Assembly (NCBI RefSeq): GCF_000001735.4
Contig: NC_003075.7
Location: 18,415,001-18,479,000, forward strand
Origin: Arabidopsis thaliana
Taxonomy: Eukaryota > Streptophyta > Magnoliopsida > Brassicales > Brassicaceae
DNA: 64,000 bases
Direction: 5' to 3'
The notes beneath the pieces are model-generated. The model was given only the letters and a program-made list of their open reading frames with translations. It did no database searches and was not told the origin of the DNA. Both the position numbers and the translations under genes were made by a program. Position 1 is the stretch's first letter. Each line of letters opens with the position of its first letter. This document shows, piece by piece, positions 22,806 to 33,200 of the stretch.

Positions 22806-23665
22806 ATGGACGGGCCACCGCTACCTCCGACCTCTACCTCCACCTCCACCTCCATTAATGACAATGAAAACAAGACCGGTAATGATCCTTCTACGTGGCA
22901 TCGTCCCACCAGCAGCCTCCCTCAATTCCCTTCCTCTGCCTCCCAAGTTTCTTCACCTCCACAACATTTACGTAATCGTTCTTTGAATCTCTCCCCACAC
23001 GTATCACCTTCTTCGCCGCCTCCTCCTGATCCAATCCCAGAGATCGAGACCTACGTAGTGCATGTTCCAAGGGATCAGGTCTATTGGATCCCTCCCCCGG
23101 ATAATGCAGGATCGTCGAAAGACGCAGGAATAGCGATCCGGGGAGAAATAATAAAAGTTTTTGTTCTAAACGATGCATTTGGTTATTCATCTCTGTGATC
23201 GTCATCGGATTCATCATCTGCGCGATCGCACTAATCGTTGGTTTTATATTCAAGCCCGAACCTCCGGTTTTCAACGTTAAGAAACTAGAGAAATCTCGCC
23301 ATTTCGAGATCATGTTGACATCAAAGAACCCAACCTCCACCATGTGGGTGACCTACAAAGGTCTCGTCTCACTGACGTACAAAAACAAGAACCTAGGCCA
23401 AGGGAATTTCCCAGAGCTGTCATTAGCCGTGTCGGGATCCCATACGGTCAACCTAAAGCTGGATAGGTCCATGAACGCGGCTGTTCTGCCGCCTGAAGTG
23501 GTTAGTTTGGTATTGACGATGGGGCTAGATGCGGGTTTCGGCACGGGCTTGGTGAAACGAGCCAAGGAAGTGGCCGTAACATGTGACATTAAAGTAAATG
23601 GATTATTAGATGCGCACAAGGTTGAGATTGTGTCGGAGAGTTGTGAGAGTGAGTTCACTAAATAA
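22806..23665 (+). pseudogene. LEA2/NHL-type membrane glycoprotein gene with an apparent single-base frameshift
   Basis: The first frame (22806-23198, 130 codons) begins MDGPPLPPTS, is Pro/Ser/Thr-rich and reaches YVVHVPRDQVYWIPPPDNA, the conserved cytosolic end of NHL/LEA2 proteins. Homology then continues in another frame from about 23108. That frame reads RIVERRRNSDPGRN, then the membrane helix VIVIGFIICAIALIVGFIF and the LEA2 beta-domain (FEIMLTSKNP, NLGQGNFPELSL, VTCDIKVNGL) to the stop at 23665. One missing base near 23105-23111 explains the break. Read separately, the first frame would be annotated as a hydroxyproline-rich protein and the second as a truncated LEA2 protein. It may be a recent pseudogene, a strain difference or a sequencing error. 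I recall a hydroxyproline-rich locus at this place. Confidence 0.7.
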
Positions 23666-24137
23666 AACAACAGCGAGCTTTATTACTTCTCATGTAAAGG
23701 TTTGTTCCTCTGACTGTCATATGCTTTTTTCTTTTGTTTTAACTTTTACATGTTAATGTGTGATACATCAAAGACGTTCAAAATTTCTTTATTGAAGATG
23801 CTCTGTTTTTGATGTAAGAGCTAGGTGGTACTTTGTAATCTGTAATTTATTTCCACCCGATTTATTTTACTTAATTTGAGACCAAAATAACATGTTTGAA
23901 TGTGTACGGTCAAACTGACCTTGGCTTACGGGGTTCTCTTTCACTGTTTTTTTTTTCTCTAAAGGGGTCGAGTAGATCACCTAAATGAAATAGAGGGGTT
24001 ATTTATAAATTAAGTAAAATAAAAGGTACAAATGCTGACCTAGTCGTGTTTAATTAAATATATAAAGTCCAAAATCGAAAAACACTCTCCATCGACTCTC
24101 GTGTTTAACCCTAATTTCAAAAACGTCGTCTGCCGCT
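23666..24137. other. Spacer 3' of the LEA2-like gene
   Basis: 472 bp with a probable 3'UTR and the remnant promoter of the collapsed F-box copy, including a TTAACCCTAAT (telo-box-like) sequence at about 24105. That sequence is shared with the other F-box copies. Confidence 0.5.
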
Positions 24138-24847
24138 ATGAGTTCTGAAGTCGAACCACCGCAGAAAAAGAAGCAGCCGTGGCTTCCAGATTATATCGTT
24201 GAGAACTGTTTAGCACACATATCGAGATCTTACTACCCGAAACTCTCCCTAGTCTCAAGTCCTTTCGCTCTCTCGTCGTATCCAAAGAGCTCAACAAAGC
24301 GCGATATCGCCTCAACAACCGAAGAATACTTCTTCCACGTCTGCTTACAGCTTCCTAAGAGTCCTCTTCCAACCTGGTACACGCTCTGGATAAAACCTGA
24401 TCAGATCGAGAAGAAGAAGAAGATTAATACGTTTACTGGAAATACTCGGTTGGTACAAATACCATCTTCCTATCATTATCCTTTTGACCAAGTGTTCATC
24501 TTTAATCTTTATGGTGCTATGCGTTCATCCAAGGCAATGGTCCGTCCCCCTTCATATGGGTTGGTAAGCATGTTTTGAATAGAACTCGTCGTCGTTGTTT
24601 GATTGAGATTGGTAACTACGGTGGGAAACTATTAATCTTATGGAATAAGTTTGTGCATCCTGGTCAATTTGGAGATAAACATATTTGGTGTGAGGTGATT
24701 GCTCTTGAAAGACGTAACGGTAATGGCGATGATTATGAAATTTGGGGAAACGTTGAGTGGACTAATGTTGTGCTTACGGTTCCCGGTTCATACGTCTTCG
24801 TGCGTAGTTTACAGACCAAATACTGTATAAGCATGTTTTTCTTTTGA
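24138..24847 (+). pseudogene. Collapsed F-box/kelch copy (first unit of the array)
   Basis: It begins MSSEVEPPQKKK, like its intact neighbours. The F-box start is readable (LPDYIVENCLAHISRSYYPK), then the frame slips at about 24255 and returns by about 24325 at EEYFFHVCLQLP, so two shifts cancel. After IPSSYHY the kelch region is missing: near 24560 the sequence jumps to the C-terminal block ([20 protein letters not shown] ... [14 protein letters not shown]), with a stop (TGA, 24576-24578) at the join. Roughly 140-150 codons of the middle are gone. Upstream AACCCTAAT and the start context match the intact copies, so this is a tandem paralogue that decayed. It corresponds to AT4G39750 in my recollection. 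Confidence 0.8.
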
Positions 24848-25124
24848 CCATTGCTAATGACTTACTTTATTGTCATTTTAAGATTCCGTTTCTTACATTA
24901 AAATAATTTATAGGTTACTATATAATTTAAATTATTGGCAATATCAACCGAAAAAACACATTTAGCTTCAAAATAACAAGTTTTGGCGTATGGGGTTGTC
25001 TTTGATTGTTAAGGGACAATTAGATATATTTTAGTTAAAATTAAGGGTTAAATATTCAATATTAAAAAAAGGGGAAGACATATATAAAGTGGTATTGGAA
25101 AAGCCCGAATCATGTTTAACCCTA

Positions 25125-26297
25125 ATGGTCACTTTTTGGGCAGAAACCGCCGCCTCTGCGGCTACGACTTCCAAAGGCGAACCACCGTCGAAAAAGAGGA
25201 AAACGAATCCATCTCCTCCTCCGTCGCTTTTGTCACTCCCAGATGTTCTCATTCTAAACTGTTTATCCCGTATACCGAAATCGTATTACCCTAAACTCTC
25301 CATAGTCTCCAAAACATTTCGTGATCTCATCATATCCATTGATCTTAACCACGCTCGATTTCACCACAAAACACAAGAACACTTTTTTCATGTCTGCTTA
25401 AAGCTTCCCGATCGTCCTCTTCCCTCGTGGTACACACTCTGGATCAAACCCCAAGGATTCGATGACAAGGAGGAGGAGAAGAAGAAGAAGAAGAAGTCTA
25501 CCTTGGTACAAGTACCTTCTTCCTATGCTTCTCAAACACCATTGCTCGTAGTAGGTATTGATTCAGATGTCTATGCATTCAAACAATGTTATCCTCCCTC
25601 TCGGGTCATGTTTGTTCGTAACAAGGAGTGTGTCATATGGCGTAATGCCCCCGACATGACTGTGGCTAGAGCTAATCCTGTTGCCTACGTCTTCGATAGG
25701 AAAATATATGTTATGGGAGGTTGTGCGGAAACCGAATCCGCAAATTGGGGTGAGGTTTTTGATCCAAAGACTCAAACTTGGGAACCTTTACCTGTCCCTT
25801 CCCCTGAGCTCCGCTTCTCTTCAATGATTAGAAAAATAGAGATGATCCAAGGAAAGTTTTACGTGAGGAGCAATGACAGCAAGGACTCTGTTTATGATCC
25901 GATAAGAGAGAAATGGAACGTTGCAGCGAAACCGCAGTTGAATGATAGTAGGTGTTCGGTAGGTAATGTTTGGTACTCTTGTCGTCCCAACAGTTTCTTG
26001 TGGTTTGACAATGAAATTAAAAATTGGAGACTGATCAAGGGTTTGTCTTCGTTGAATCATAGTTGTCGTAGTGGTTTGATTGAAACAGTTTGCTACGATG
26101 GGAATCTCTTACTATTGTGGGACAAGCCTACCAAGCCTCGCCGTCGTGTTTGTGAAGACAAGTATATTTGCTGTGCGTTGATTTCGTTTAATAAGCGCAA
26201 AAATGGTCAAGTTTGGGGTAAGGTTGAGTGGTCTAATGTTGTGCTTACGGTTCCCAGTTCATACCGTTTCTTGCGTTCTACAGTGATACGGACTTGA
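25125..26297 (+). CDS. F-box/kelch-repeat protein (array copy 2)
   Basis: Single exon. The frame opens at 25089 with GTG only; the first ATG is 25125, giving 390 residues. The N-terminus is Lys-rich (PSKKRKTN), followed by an F-box at about 34-75 (LLSLPDVLILNCLSRIPKSY) that should bind SKP1/ASK adaptors in an SCF ubiquitin ligase. One clear kelch unit lies at about 192-224 (KIYVMGGC, then WGEVFDPKTQTWEPLP), with weaker blades around it. The C-terminus is WGKVEWSNVVLTVPSSY. The target is unknown. It belongs to the fast-evolving Arabidopsis F-box/kelch clade. Upstream CATGTTTAACCCTAAT is shared with copies 1 and 3. I recall it as AT4G39753. Confidence 0.92.
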   Translation: MVTFWAETAASAATTSKGEPPSKKRKTNPSPPPSLLSLPDVLILNCLSRIPKSYYPKLSIVSKTFRDLIISIDLNHARFHHKTQEHFFHVCLKLPDRPLPSWYTLWIKPQGFDDKEEEKKKKKKSTLVQVPSSYASQTPLLVVGIDSDVYAFKQCYPPSRVMFVRNKECVIWRNAPDMTVARANPVAYVFDRKIYVMGGCAETESANWGEVFDPKTQTWEPLPVPSPELRFSSMIRKIEMIQGKFYVRSNDSKDSVYDPIREKWNVAAKPQLNDSRCSVGNVWYSCRPNSFLWFDNEIKNWRLIKGLSSLNHSCRSGLIETVCYDGNLLLLWDKPTKPRRRVCEDKYICCALISFNKRKNGQVWGKVEWSNVVLTVPSSYRFLRSTVIRT

Positions 26298-26755
26298 TCA
26301 ACATGTCTTTACTTGTTGAGGATGGCTTTTATATGTAATTCTTGAAACACTCATCCGTTGTTTGAAACATAGTAGTACTGCTTAAATCATTGATGTTCAA
26401 AGCTTTGCTTAACCTTTATTAAATAGTTTGACATGAAACTATGCTACATTTGTGTGTTTGTGTGTGTGTGCTTGGTGTTAAATCTAAGAAACCGTATACG
26501 GACTTTGGTTATTTTCCCAAACGGGGACGATTTTGATAATTTAACTAAATCAAGGGGTTAGTTTTTAAAGATTAGAAAAAGCATGTTTTTATATATATAT
26601 ATATAGTTCATTGCTTAGACCTAATTGTGTTTGTTTAAGTATGAAGAAGTCCAAAGTAGAACCACCGCAAACAAAATCTCCATCTCGAGGTTGGTTTGCT
26701 TATTCATGTTTAACCCTAATCTCTTCTAAGAAAACCCTAATCTCTGCCGCAAGCT
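26298..26755. other. Spacer between array copies 2 and 3
   Basis: Contains a GT-rich tract near 26450-26470, a (TA)n tract at about 26590-26606 and the N-terminal scrap listed at 26641. Confidence 0.5.
26641..26694 (+). pseudogene. N-terminal scrap of an F-box/kelch copy
   Basis: MKKSKVEPPQTKSPSRG resembles the first residues of the array proteins (M-S-EVEPPQ-KK). It is cut off by another CATGTTTAACCCTAATCTC promoter block directly before copy 3. This looks like a truncated duplicate left by unequal crossing-over. Confidence 0.5.
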
Positions 26756-27880
26756 ATGGATTCCGAAGCCGAACCACCGCAGGAAAAGAAGAAACCAAAT
26801 TCATGTCCGTCGTTTTTGTCCCTTCCTGAAGAAATCCTTGTAAACTGTTTAGCCCGCATACCGAAATCGTACTACCCGAAACTCTCCTTAGTCTGCAAGA
26901 GCTTCTGCTCTCTCATCTTATCCATGGAACTTTACGTGGAGCGATTGTACCTTGGTACACATGAAGACGTCCTTCACGTCTGCTTACAGTTGCCCGATCG
27001 TCGTCTTCCTTCATGGTTTAGTCTCTGGACTAAACCGGATCAAACCCTAACCAACGACATTGGGAAGAAGAAAAAGTCCACTAGAAATACTTTGTTGGTA
27101 CCAATACCTTCTTCTTATTCTCCTCGTGTACCAATGTTCATCGGTGAGATTGGTTCAGAATTATACGCTATTAGCAAACATAATACTCCATCCTCCGTCA
27201 TGTGGGTTCGTGATAAGACTAGTATTTATGCCTGGCGTAAAGCCCCTAGTATGACAGTAGCTCGTGCCAATGTTTTTGCTTATGTCATCAATGGGAAAAT
27301 ATACGTAATGGGAGGTTGTGCCGCAGATGAATCTAAGTATTGGGCTGAGGTATTCGACCCAAAGACTCAAACTTGGAAACCTTTAACTGACCCGGGGGCC
27401 GAGTTACGCGTATCTTCAATTATAGGTATGGCGGTGAGCGAAGGAAAGATTTATGTTAAGAACAGCTATGTGAAGGACTACGTTTATGATCCGGAAGAAG
27501 ATAAATGGGACGTAGTTGCAAGCTCATTCATGATTGAGAGAAAGTGTGAGATAGAGAATGTATTGTACCGTTTTAGTAGACAAAGTTGTTCGTGGTATGA
27601 CACAAAGCATAAAGAATGGAGAGATATCAAGGGTTTGGCTACATTGAATAGGCGTCGTCGTTCTAGTATTCTTGAAGTAGCGAAGTACGGTGACAAAGTC
27701 TTAATCTTGTGGGAAATCTTTGCGAAGCCTTTTTATCAAAACAAGAGTATTTGGTGTGCGGTGATTGCGCTTGAAAAGCGTAAAATTGATGAAATTTGGG
27801 GAAAGGTTAAGTGGGCTAGTATTGTGCTTACGGTTCCTAGATCATATGTTTTCTTGCGTTGTGAAGTGAAACCGGTTTGA
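26756..27880 (+). CDS. F-box/kelch-repeat protein (array copy 3)
   Basis: Single exon, 374 residues, starting MDSEAEPPQEKKK. F-box at about 20-60 (FLSLPEEILVNCLARIPKSY). The kelch unit at about 178-212 reads GKIYVMGGCAADESKYW then FDPKTQTWKPL. The C-terminal WGKVKWASIVLTVPRSYVF is common to the array. Predicted role: substrate receptor of an SCF E3 ligase; substrate unknown. It is closest in N-terminal sequence to the collapsed copy 1, and lies 459 bp after copy 2 on the same strand. I recall it as AT4G39756. Confidence 0.92.
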   Translation: MDSEAEPPQEKKKPNSCPSFLSLPEEILVNCLARIPKSYYPKLSLVCKSFCSLILSMELYVERLYLGTHEDVLHVCLQLPDRRLPSWFSLWTKPDQTLTNDIGKKKKSTRNTLLVPIPSSYSPRVPMFIGEIGSELYAISKHNTPSSVMWVRDKTSIYAWRKAPSMTVARANVFAYVINGKIYVMGGCAADESKYWAEVFDPKTQTWKPLTDPGAELRVSSIIGMAVSEGKIYVKNSYVKDYVYDPEEDKWDVVASSFMIERKCEIENVLYRFSRQSCSWYDTKHKEWRDIKGLATLNRRRRSSILEVAKYGDKVLILWEIFAKPFYQNKSIWCAVIALEKRKIDEIWGKVKWASIVLTVPRSYVFLRCEVKPV

Positions 27881-27965
27881 TAAATTCTAGAGATCATGCT
27901 TTTGATTTTAGTCTTTTGTGCATCGCCAATGGGTTGTTTCAGTCATTCTCTTTAAACCATCTCTC

Positions 27966-27996
<31 letters not shown>

Positions 27997-28678
27997 TATC
28001 ATTTTATTTTTATTTTATTTTATCATTTATCTATTTATCATTTGTTACATCATCATTAGAAATATGTTGATTTAATCATGATATAAAAGTATAAAGTATG
28101 AACGATCGTCGGTAATTTAAAATAATAATATTATGTTCAAATTTAAATTGTTGACAAAATCAATAGGTAATATCACCAAAGTAATGCCAATAGACATCAA
28201 GAATACTAGCCAACAGGATAGCCAAATAGACTATTTATACCTATGTAAGTATGTAACTTATCTATTGCTTTCTTTTAAAAAAATATCTGTTTGCAATTTA
28301 ATTTTCGTATATCCTAAGAGAAAAGAAACTTTATCACAATTTTCATATCTCGTAATATGCACATTTTAGTTGTAAACGACAAAAATAATGATTTAAATTT
28401 AATAAATTATACAATAGATTATATTTTACTTTTTTTTACATTTATTATTTTACTTACAAATACAGCATCGCATCTATCTTTATTTAATGACCCAATTATC
28501 TTGACTAATTTTGGGGCACAAAAAAAATTATGAAGATATACTTAAATCTCATTGTTAACAAAGTAACTAGAATCTTGCACATCATATCACATCTAACTTT
28601 GAGCGCCACCTATAAATTATTATCTAACCAGCCTTGATTAGATCCCCATTTGATTACTACCTTGCAACTCATGCAGCT
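27881..28678. other. Spacer between array copies 3 and 4
   Basis: AT-rich, with a T-run of 18 near 27968-27985. The 78-codon frame at 28133 is low complexity and not recognised. CACCTATAAATTAT near 28608 may be the TATA box of copy 4. Confidence 0.45.
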
Positions 28679-29788
28679 ATGATCTCCCAAGAAGAAGTAC
28701 CGCAGAGTACAAACCATTCTCTGTCATTTTCATCACTACCCCACGAAATCGTTGTGAGTTGCTTAGCCCGCGTCTCGGGATCGTACTACCCGAAACTCTG
28801 CCTCGTCTCCAAGCAATTCCGCTCAATCATCTTATCAAATGAAATCTACAAGGCTAGATCCCACCTTGGAACCAAAGAAAACCGCCTCTTCGTTTGGCTA
28901 AAGTTGCCCACTCGTTCTTATCCTTCTTGGTTCGCCCTTTGGATAAAGCCTAATGAAACCCTGACCAACGATGGCCCGATCAAGAAGCAGTCTACTGGAA
29001 ATCTACTGGTGCCGTTGCCTTGTTCGTATAATTATCAAGTACTAGTACCCTCAGTGATAGTTGGTTCAGAAACATACATAGTCGGTGGATACGATGATGC
29101 TCTTTCTTCATCCGTGTGGTTCTATAAAAATGGGAAGATCCACACCTTAAGTAAATCCCCTAGTATGTCGGTGGCTCGGATTGACGCAGTAGTTGTTGGA
29201 CAGTATCCTAACATATATGTAATGGGAGGGTGTGATTCAGATGAATCCATGAATTGGGGTGAGGTTTTCAACATAAAGACTCAAACGTGGGAACCTTTGC
29301 CAGACCCTGGTCCAGAGGTTCGTGGCCAGTTGGTTAGGAAAATGAAAATGCAGAAGAAAAACGTCTACGTTAGTAGTGAAAAGAAGGATTATATTTATGA
29401 TACTGAAGAACGTACATGGAAAGTTACAGAGGCAGTCTTTAATTTCAGTTGGTGTGTGATAGAGAAAGTACGCTACATATATTATAACAAGAATTGTTGG
29501 TGGCTTGACACAAAGTCTAAAGACTGGAGAAAGATCAAAGGTTTGGATTTTCTAAATAAGTTTCGTGAAACAGATAGGATTGAAATAGTTAACTTGGATG
29601 GCAAACTCGTAATGATATGGGACAGATTTACGCTATCTAAACGAAACAAGAAGATTTGGTGTGCGATGATTGCGCTTGAAAAGTGTCAAGGATGTGAAGG
29701 AATTTGGGGCAAGATTGAATGGATTGGTGATGTGCTTATGGTCCCTTTATCATATAGCTTCTTGGATTGTATGGTCATATCCATATAA
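28679..29788 (+). CDS. F-box/kelch-repeat protein (array copy 4)
   Basis: Single exon. The first ATG, at 28679 (MISQEEVPQSTNHSL), gives 369 residues; upstream in-frame codons offer only TTG. F-box at about 13-55 (FSSLPHEIVVSCLARVSGSY). The kelch unit reads NIYVMGGCDSDESMNWGEVF then KTQTWEPLPDPG. It is the most diverged array member: it lacks the Lys-rich EPPQKKK leader and the shared AACCCTAAT block just upstream, so it is probably the older branch. Predicted SCF substrate receptor of unknown target. I recall it as AT4G39760. Confidence 0.92.
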   Translation: MISQEEVPQSTNHSLSFSSLPHEIVVSCLARVSGSYYPKLCLVSKQFRSIILSNEIYKARSHLGTKENRLFVWLKLPTRSYPSWFALWIKPNETLTNDGPIKKQSTGNLLVPLPCSYNYQVLVPSVIVGSETYIVGGYDDALSSSVWFYKNGKIHTLSKSPSMSVARIDAVVVGQYPNIYVMGGCDSDESMNWGEVFNIKTQTWEPLPDPGPEVRGQLVRKMKMQKKNVYVSSEKKDYIYDTEERTWKVTEAVFNFSWCVIEKVRYIYYNKNCWWLDTKSKDWRKIKGLDFLNKFRETDRIEIVNLDGKLVMIWDRFTLSKRNKKIWCAMIALEKCQGCEGIWGKIEWIGDVLMVPLSYSFLDCMVISI

Positions 29789-29931
29789 TCAAAAATATTG
29801 TTCTGTTTTTGCTTTGATATTCGTCGATCCCTTTGCGCAATTTGGTTTAAGTCAGAGATAATAATACTCTGATTAAGTTTCCTTTAGCAATTGATTTATT
29901 TTTTTCATTATTGAAATTTTTTCTTTCACTT

Positions 29932-30250
29932 GAATGGGTCAAGTTTTACGAACTTATCGTCTACGCCTTAAATCGAGCAAGATCACGATATGTATAGAAT
30001 ATTTCTAGTTCCTTCAAAGGGTATATGAGTGATGTGGGATATTAAAAGTTTTGCCTATCCATCTGAGGATTTAAGTGGGTCTCTAAAGAAAGGCCCGTTA
30101 TACTTGATATCCGATTTTAAAAACAAAGCCCATTATATGTATTCTTTAAAATGATTTTACTTTTGACTATTTTATGTACTGAGCAAGATGAGCCCATTTT
30201 ATTGATTTGTAAATGGAAAAGCCCAAAAGGAATGGGCCAATATACGTCAC
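29932..30250 (-). promoter_or_regulatory. snRNA/snoRNA-type promoter-like module, no known RNA behind it
   Basis: On the minus strand: USE-like ATCCCACATCA at 30040-30030 (10 of 11 to RTCCCACATCG). Exactly 33 nt separate it from CTATACATAT starting at 29997/29996, the Pol II-type USE-TATA spacing in plant snRNA genes. Upstream (30080-30250) there are five or more TGGGCY/GGGCC motifs. About 30-60 nt past the TATA-like box lies the hairpin ACTTGA/TCAAGT and CATTCAAGTGAAA, which fits the plant 3' box CA(N)3-10AGTNNAA. The implied transcript would be only about 40 nt, so a deleted snRNA relic is possible. Confidence 0.4.
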
Positions 30251-33200
30251 CCATTTACTGAAAAAAGCAAATTCAAATGTCGACGTTTTGAAGATTGCAA
30301 CTCATCTTAATTGCAAACCCTTTTGTGAAAATTTTAAACCGTCACTTCACGTTTTTTTCCTTTTAGAATTTTGTATTCGTACTTAATAATTTGAATAACC
30401 CGTGGTTGGTAATACCGGTTTAAAACAAGAGAAATAAAGACCAATACAGACTTTTTTATCCTAAACCTCCACATGGTCTCGTTGGAACCCATGCCTTAAT
30501 TTGAGTTTCTTTAAATTGTTCTTGTACCTTCTTAGCAGCCGTGTTTTAAAAACATATACTTTTTGTTTGTTTCATTTGCTTTATTGAACATCATCCACTA
30601 AAATCATTTGGACTTTGTTTAAAATTTCCTATCTTTAACAAGTGTCAGAGAGGATGGCTCAAGTAAAAGATCGACACATAAGTTTTGCTCCCTATAATGA
30701 GGGCATCTGAGTCACATGCCTCCACATGCCACCAAAGAGTTTGGAACTCCCCATACTCATAATTACACATAGATGGATGTGGCTGCGTAAATGATGAACA
30801 CATTCTTCAGAGAACACGTGTCTGAAATTCATTGATAAAACATCGTAAGATGATTCACGAAAAAGGGGATCTTGGTCATGTGAAGTGTTCCATGTCATTT
30901 TTAATTGACAAGTATATATCAAAAAAAAAAAATATTAATGCGGAGACAATAGTTACATAGATTATACTTTTAAGATGTAGTCTTGCAGGTCTTGTATTTA
31001 AGTAATTAATTGAAGGGCCTTAAAAAATTCATTTCATTCGCGTTTGTTATTTCAAAACTTTGTTTATAGAGAAACTAATTATATATTATAGATTTATATA
31101 CAAACTTCTTTCCTCTGAGTCCTATACAGAAAGAAAAAAAAAAAAGAGTTTTGCCTGGGGTCATTAATTAGAAACGTACGTAGTCCCAGGTTTGTGCAAA
31201 CATTATTGTTATATGGAAATGTATAGCCGGATTTTTTATTATACGAGGAAGTCAAGCACGTTAAGCTTGAATGTGTCAAATTTCAAAGAGGACATGAATT
31301 ATATATGTTTGTTTTACTATTTTCATACCTTCTCGTAGGAATGGATCTTTTAAAAATTGACCTATATGGACTATATGTATAAAAAAAGGTCTACGAACTT
31401 GAAATCTTACGGCGACCAATAATTGGTTGGATGCTACTATTATTGTGCTTATAAGTTCTCTAAAATTTATTCAGCCAATAATTGGAGCGTGAAATATTTT
31501 TATTCTTTAAAAAAGACAATTGGAGAAACTAAAGTTATCAAAGTTAAATGATAGAGAATCTCTCTCTCACCTTTTTTCTGGTGGATTCCAACTCTTCGGT
31601 TATAACTTTTGCTTTCCAACAAATTCTAAGAAATTGTTTAGTTAAGGACTTCATGTTTAGTTTAATACACGTCTTTTTCCTTTAGTTTAAAACCCTAACC
31701 CGATTAAAGAAAATGCTAAGCCACAGAAGAGAGAAAGAATAACACCAAATCTTAGTTTGAATATCTCTTTAACAAAAAAAAGCAATTTAAGTTTGATTTT
31801 GTGGATGTATAATGTAAAGAACAGAATAATATATTTTCTTGTCAACGTGAGGTTTCCAAATTATCAATCGGATTTTTATTTATTTTGTTGATTTGTACGT
31901 GAGGCCAACTCAATTTCAGCAAATGAACTAACCGTTTTCCAACACATTTCCGTCTTTCACCAATTTACTACTTGATCGTTCTTTCTAAATTTATCATTTG
32001 ATATTAATTTGTTCTTTATCTAAAATGTTGTCTCCAAGATATAAAGATACAGCTTGTATTTGCCGATGAGTGTGAACAATTGTAATCTTTCATTAAAAAA
32101 CAAATTTACCTAAATCAAAAACTCCAGCTCTCTGGGTTTGGTTTATTGAATATGAATATACGGAGGAAATAGTTTAGGAAAATAAAGTTTCTTAAACCTA
32201 GTGATTAGCACGTGTCGATAGTTGTGTGATTGGGAAACCTTAGACAGGCTTCACAGTTCACGGGCCAATTGGCTTTAGGATTTCCATAATACTCTAGAGC
32301 ATAAGAGCAACCTAAGAACTTAGGGTTGTTAAAAATATATACCTACGCATTTCACATAAATTAATATACGTACGCCACAATGATCTTTCTTGTTGGCATG
32401 TCGGGAGAAATGGGTGAAGTAACGATGGTTTGTTCAAAAGTAGTCATCTAATAACGTGGGAAGACTAAACCCCTACTATATTAAAGTCTAACTAACGATA
32501 GTGAATAGTTTAATTGCTAACAACATATTTTCTTCATTTTGTCTCTCATGCTTTATAAGAACATAAACACTTGTTATTAAGTCCACGTCGGGGATATGAG
32601 AATCAATCAAGTTGATCCTTGAAACGGATTCTATATTAGACCTAGTTGTTGTTGTTTTACATTAATATATAGTTATGTGGAAAAGATTGAAAAATCTTTA
32701 TTTGCTTCTTTTCATGAGTCAAAATATTGAATTGACTGACCACATGGGATTGTGACCGTAACAATCAAATATTAATATTAGATTGTCTACATGCAAAATA
32801 TTTGGGGAAAGAATCATAAATTTCTGCCTAATAAGTTCATATACTTGATTTTCTAAAATCTTCAGTACTTGTGTTTATATATAACAATCCAACGCTTATA
32901 CAACTTCAGCCGTTCGTCAAAATATTGATATTTAACAATGCTGTAAACCAAAACGAAAAAGGACTATATATGTAACAACGCATAACAGAATTATTTTTTC
33001 CAATATCGTATCAGCTTTTTAGAAAAATACAACAAAATAGGGAAACCGAAAGTAAACTTTTAAAATAGCAATTTTTTTTTATTAGTTTACCCAAATCCAA
33101 CTTTGAATATAAACCCCCTAAGATCGAATGAAGATAATCATTCCCCACCTATATATGTTTTATTTTTCACTATTTAAAACCATATCGGCATTTAATGACC

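Noticed and set aside
22688-23343. Long minus-strand frames opposite the LEA2-like gene
   Set aside because: They mirror Pro/Ser-rich coding sequence on the plus strand and have no recognisable domain.
25089-25124. Longer N-terminus for F-box copy 2 starting at 25089
   Set aside because: The codon there is GTG; the first ATG is 25125.
28634-28678. Longer N-terminus for F-box copy 4 starting at 28634
   Set aside because: The codon is TTG; the first ATG is 28679.
30692-30922. 76-codon minus-strand frame in the 4.3 kb gap
   Set aside because: Not recognised, no splice or promoter support; composition alone is not enough.
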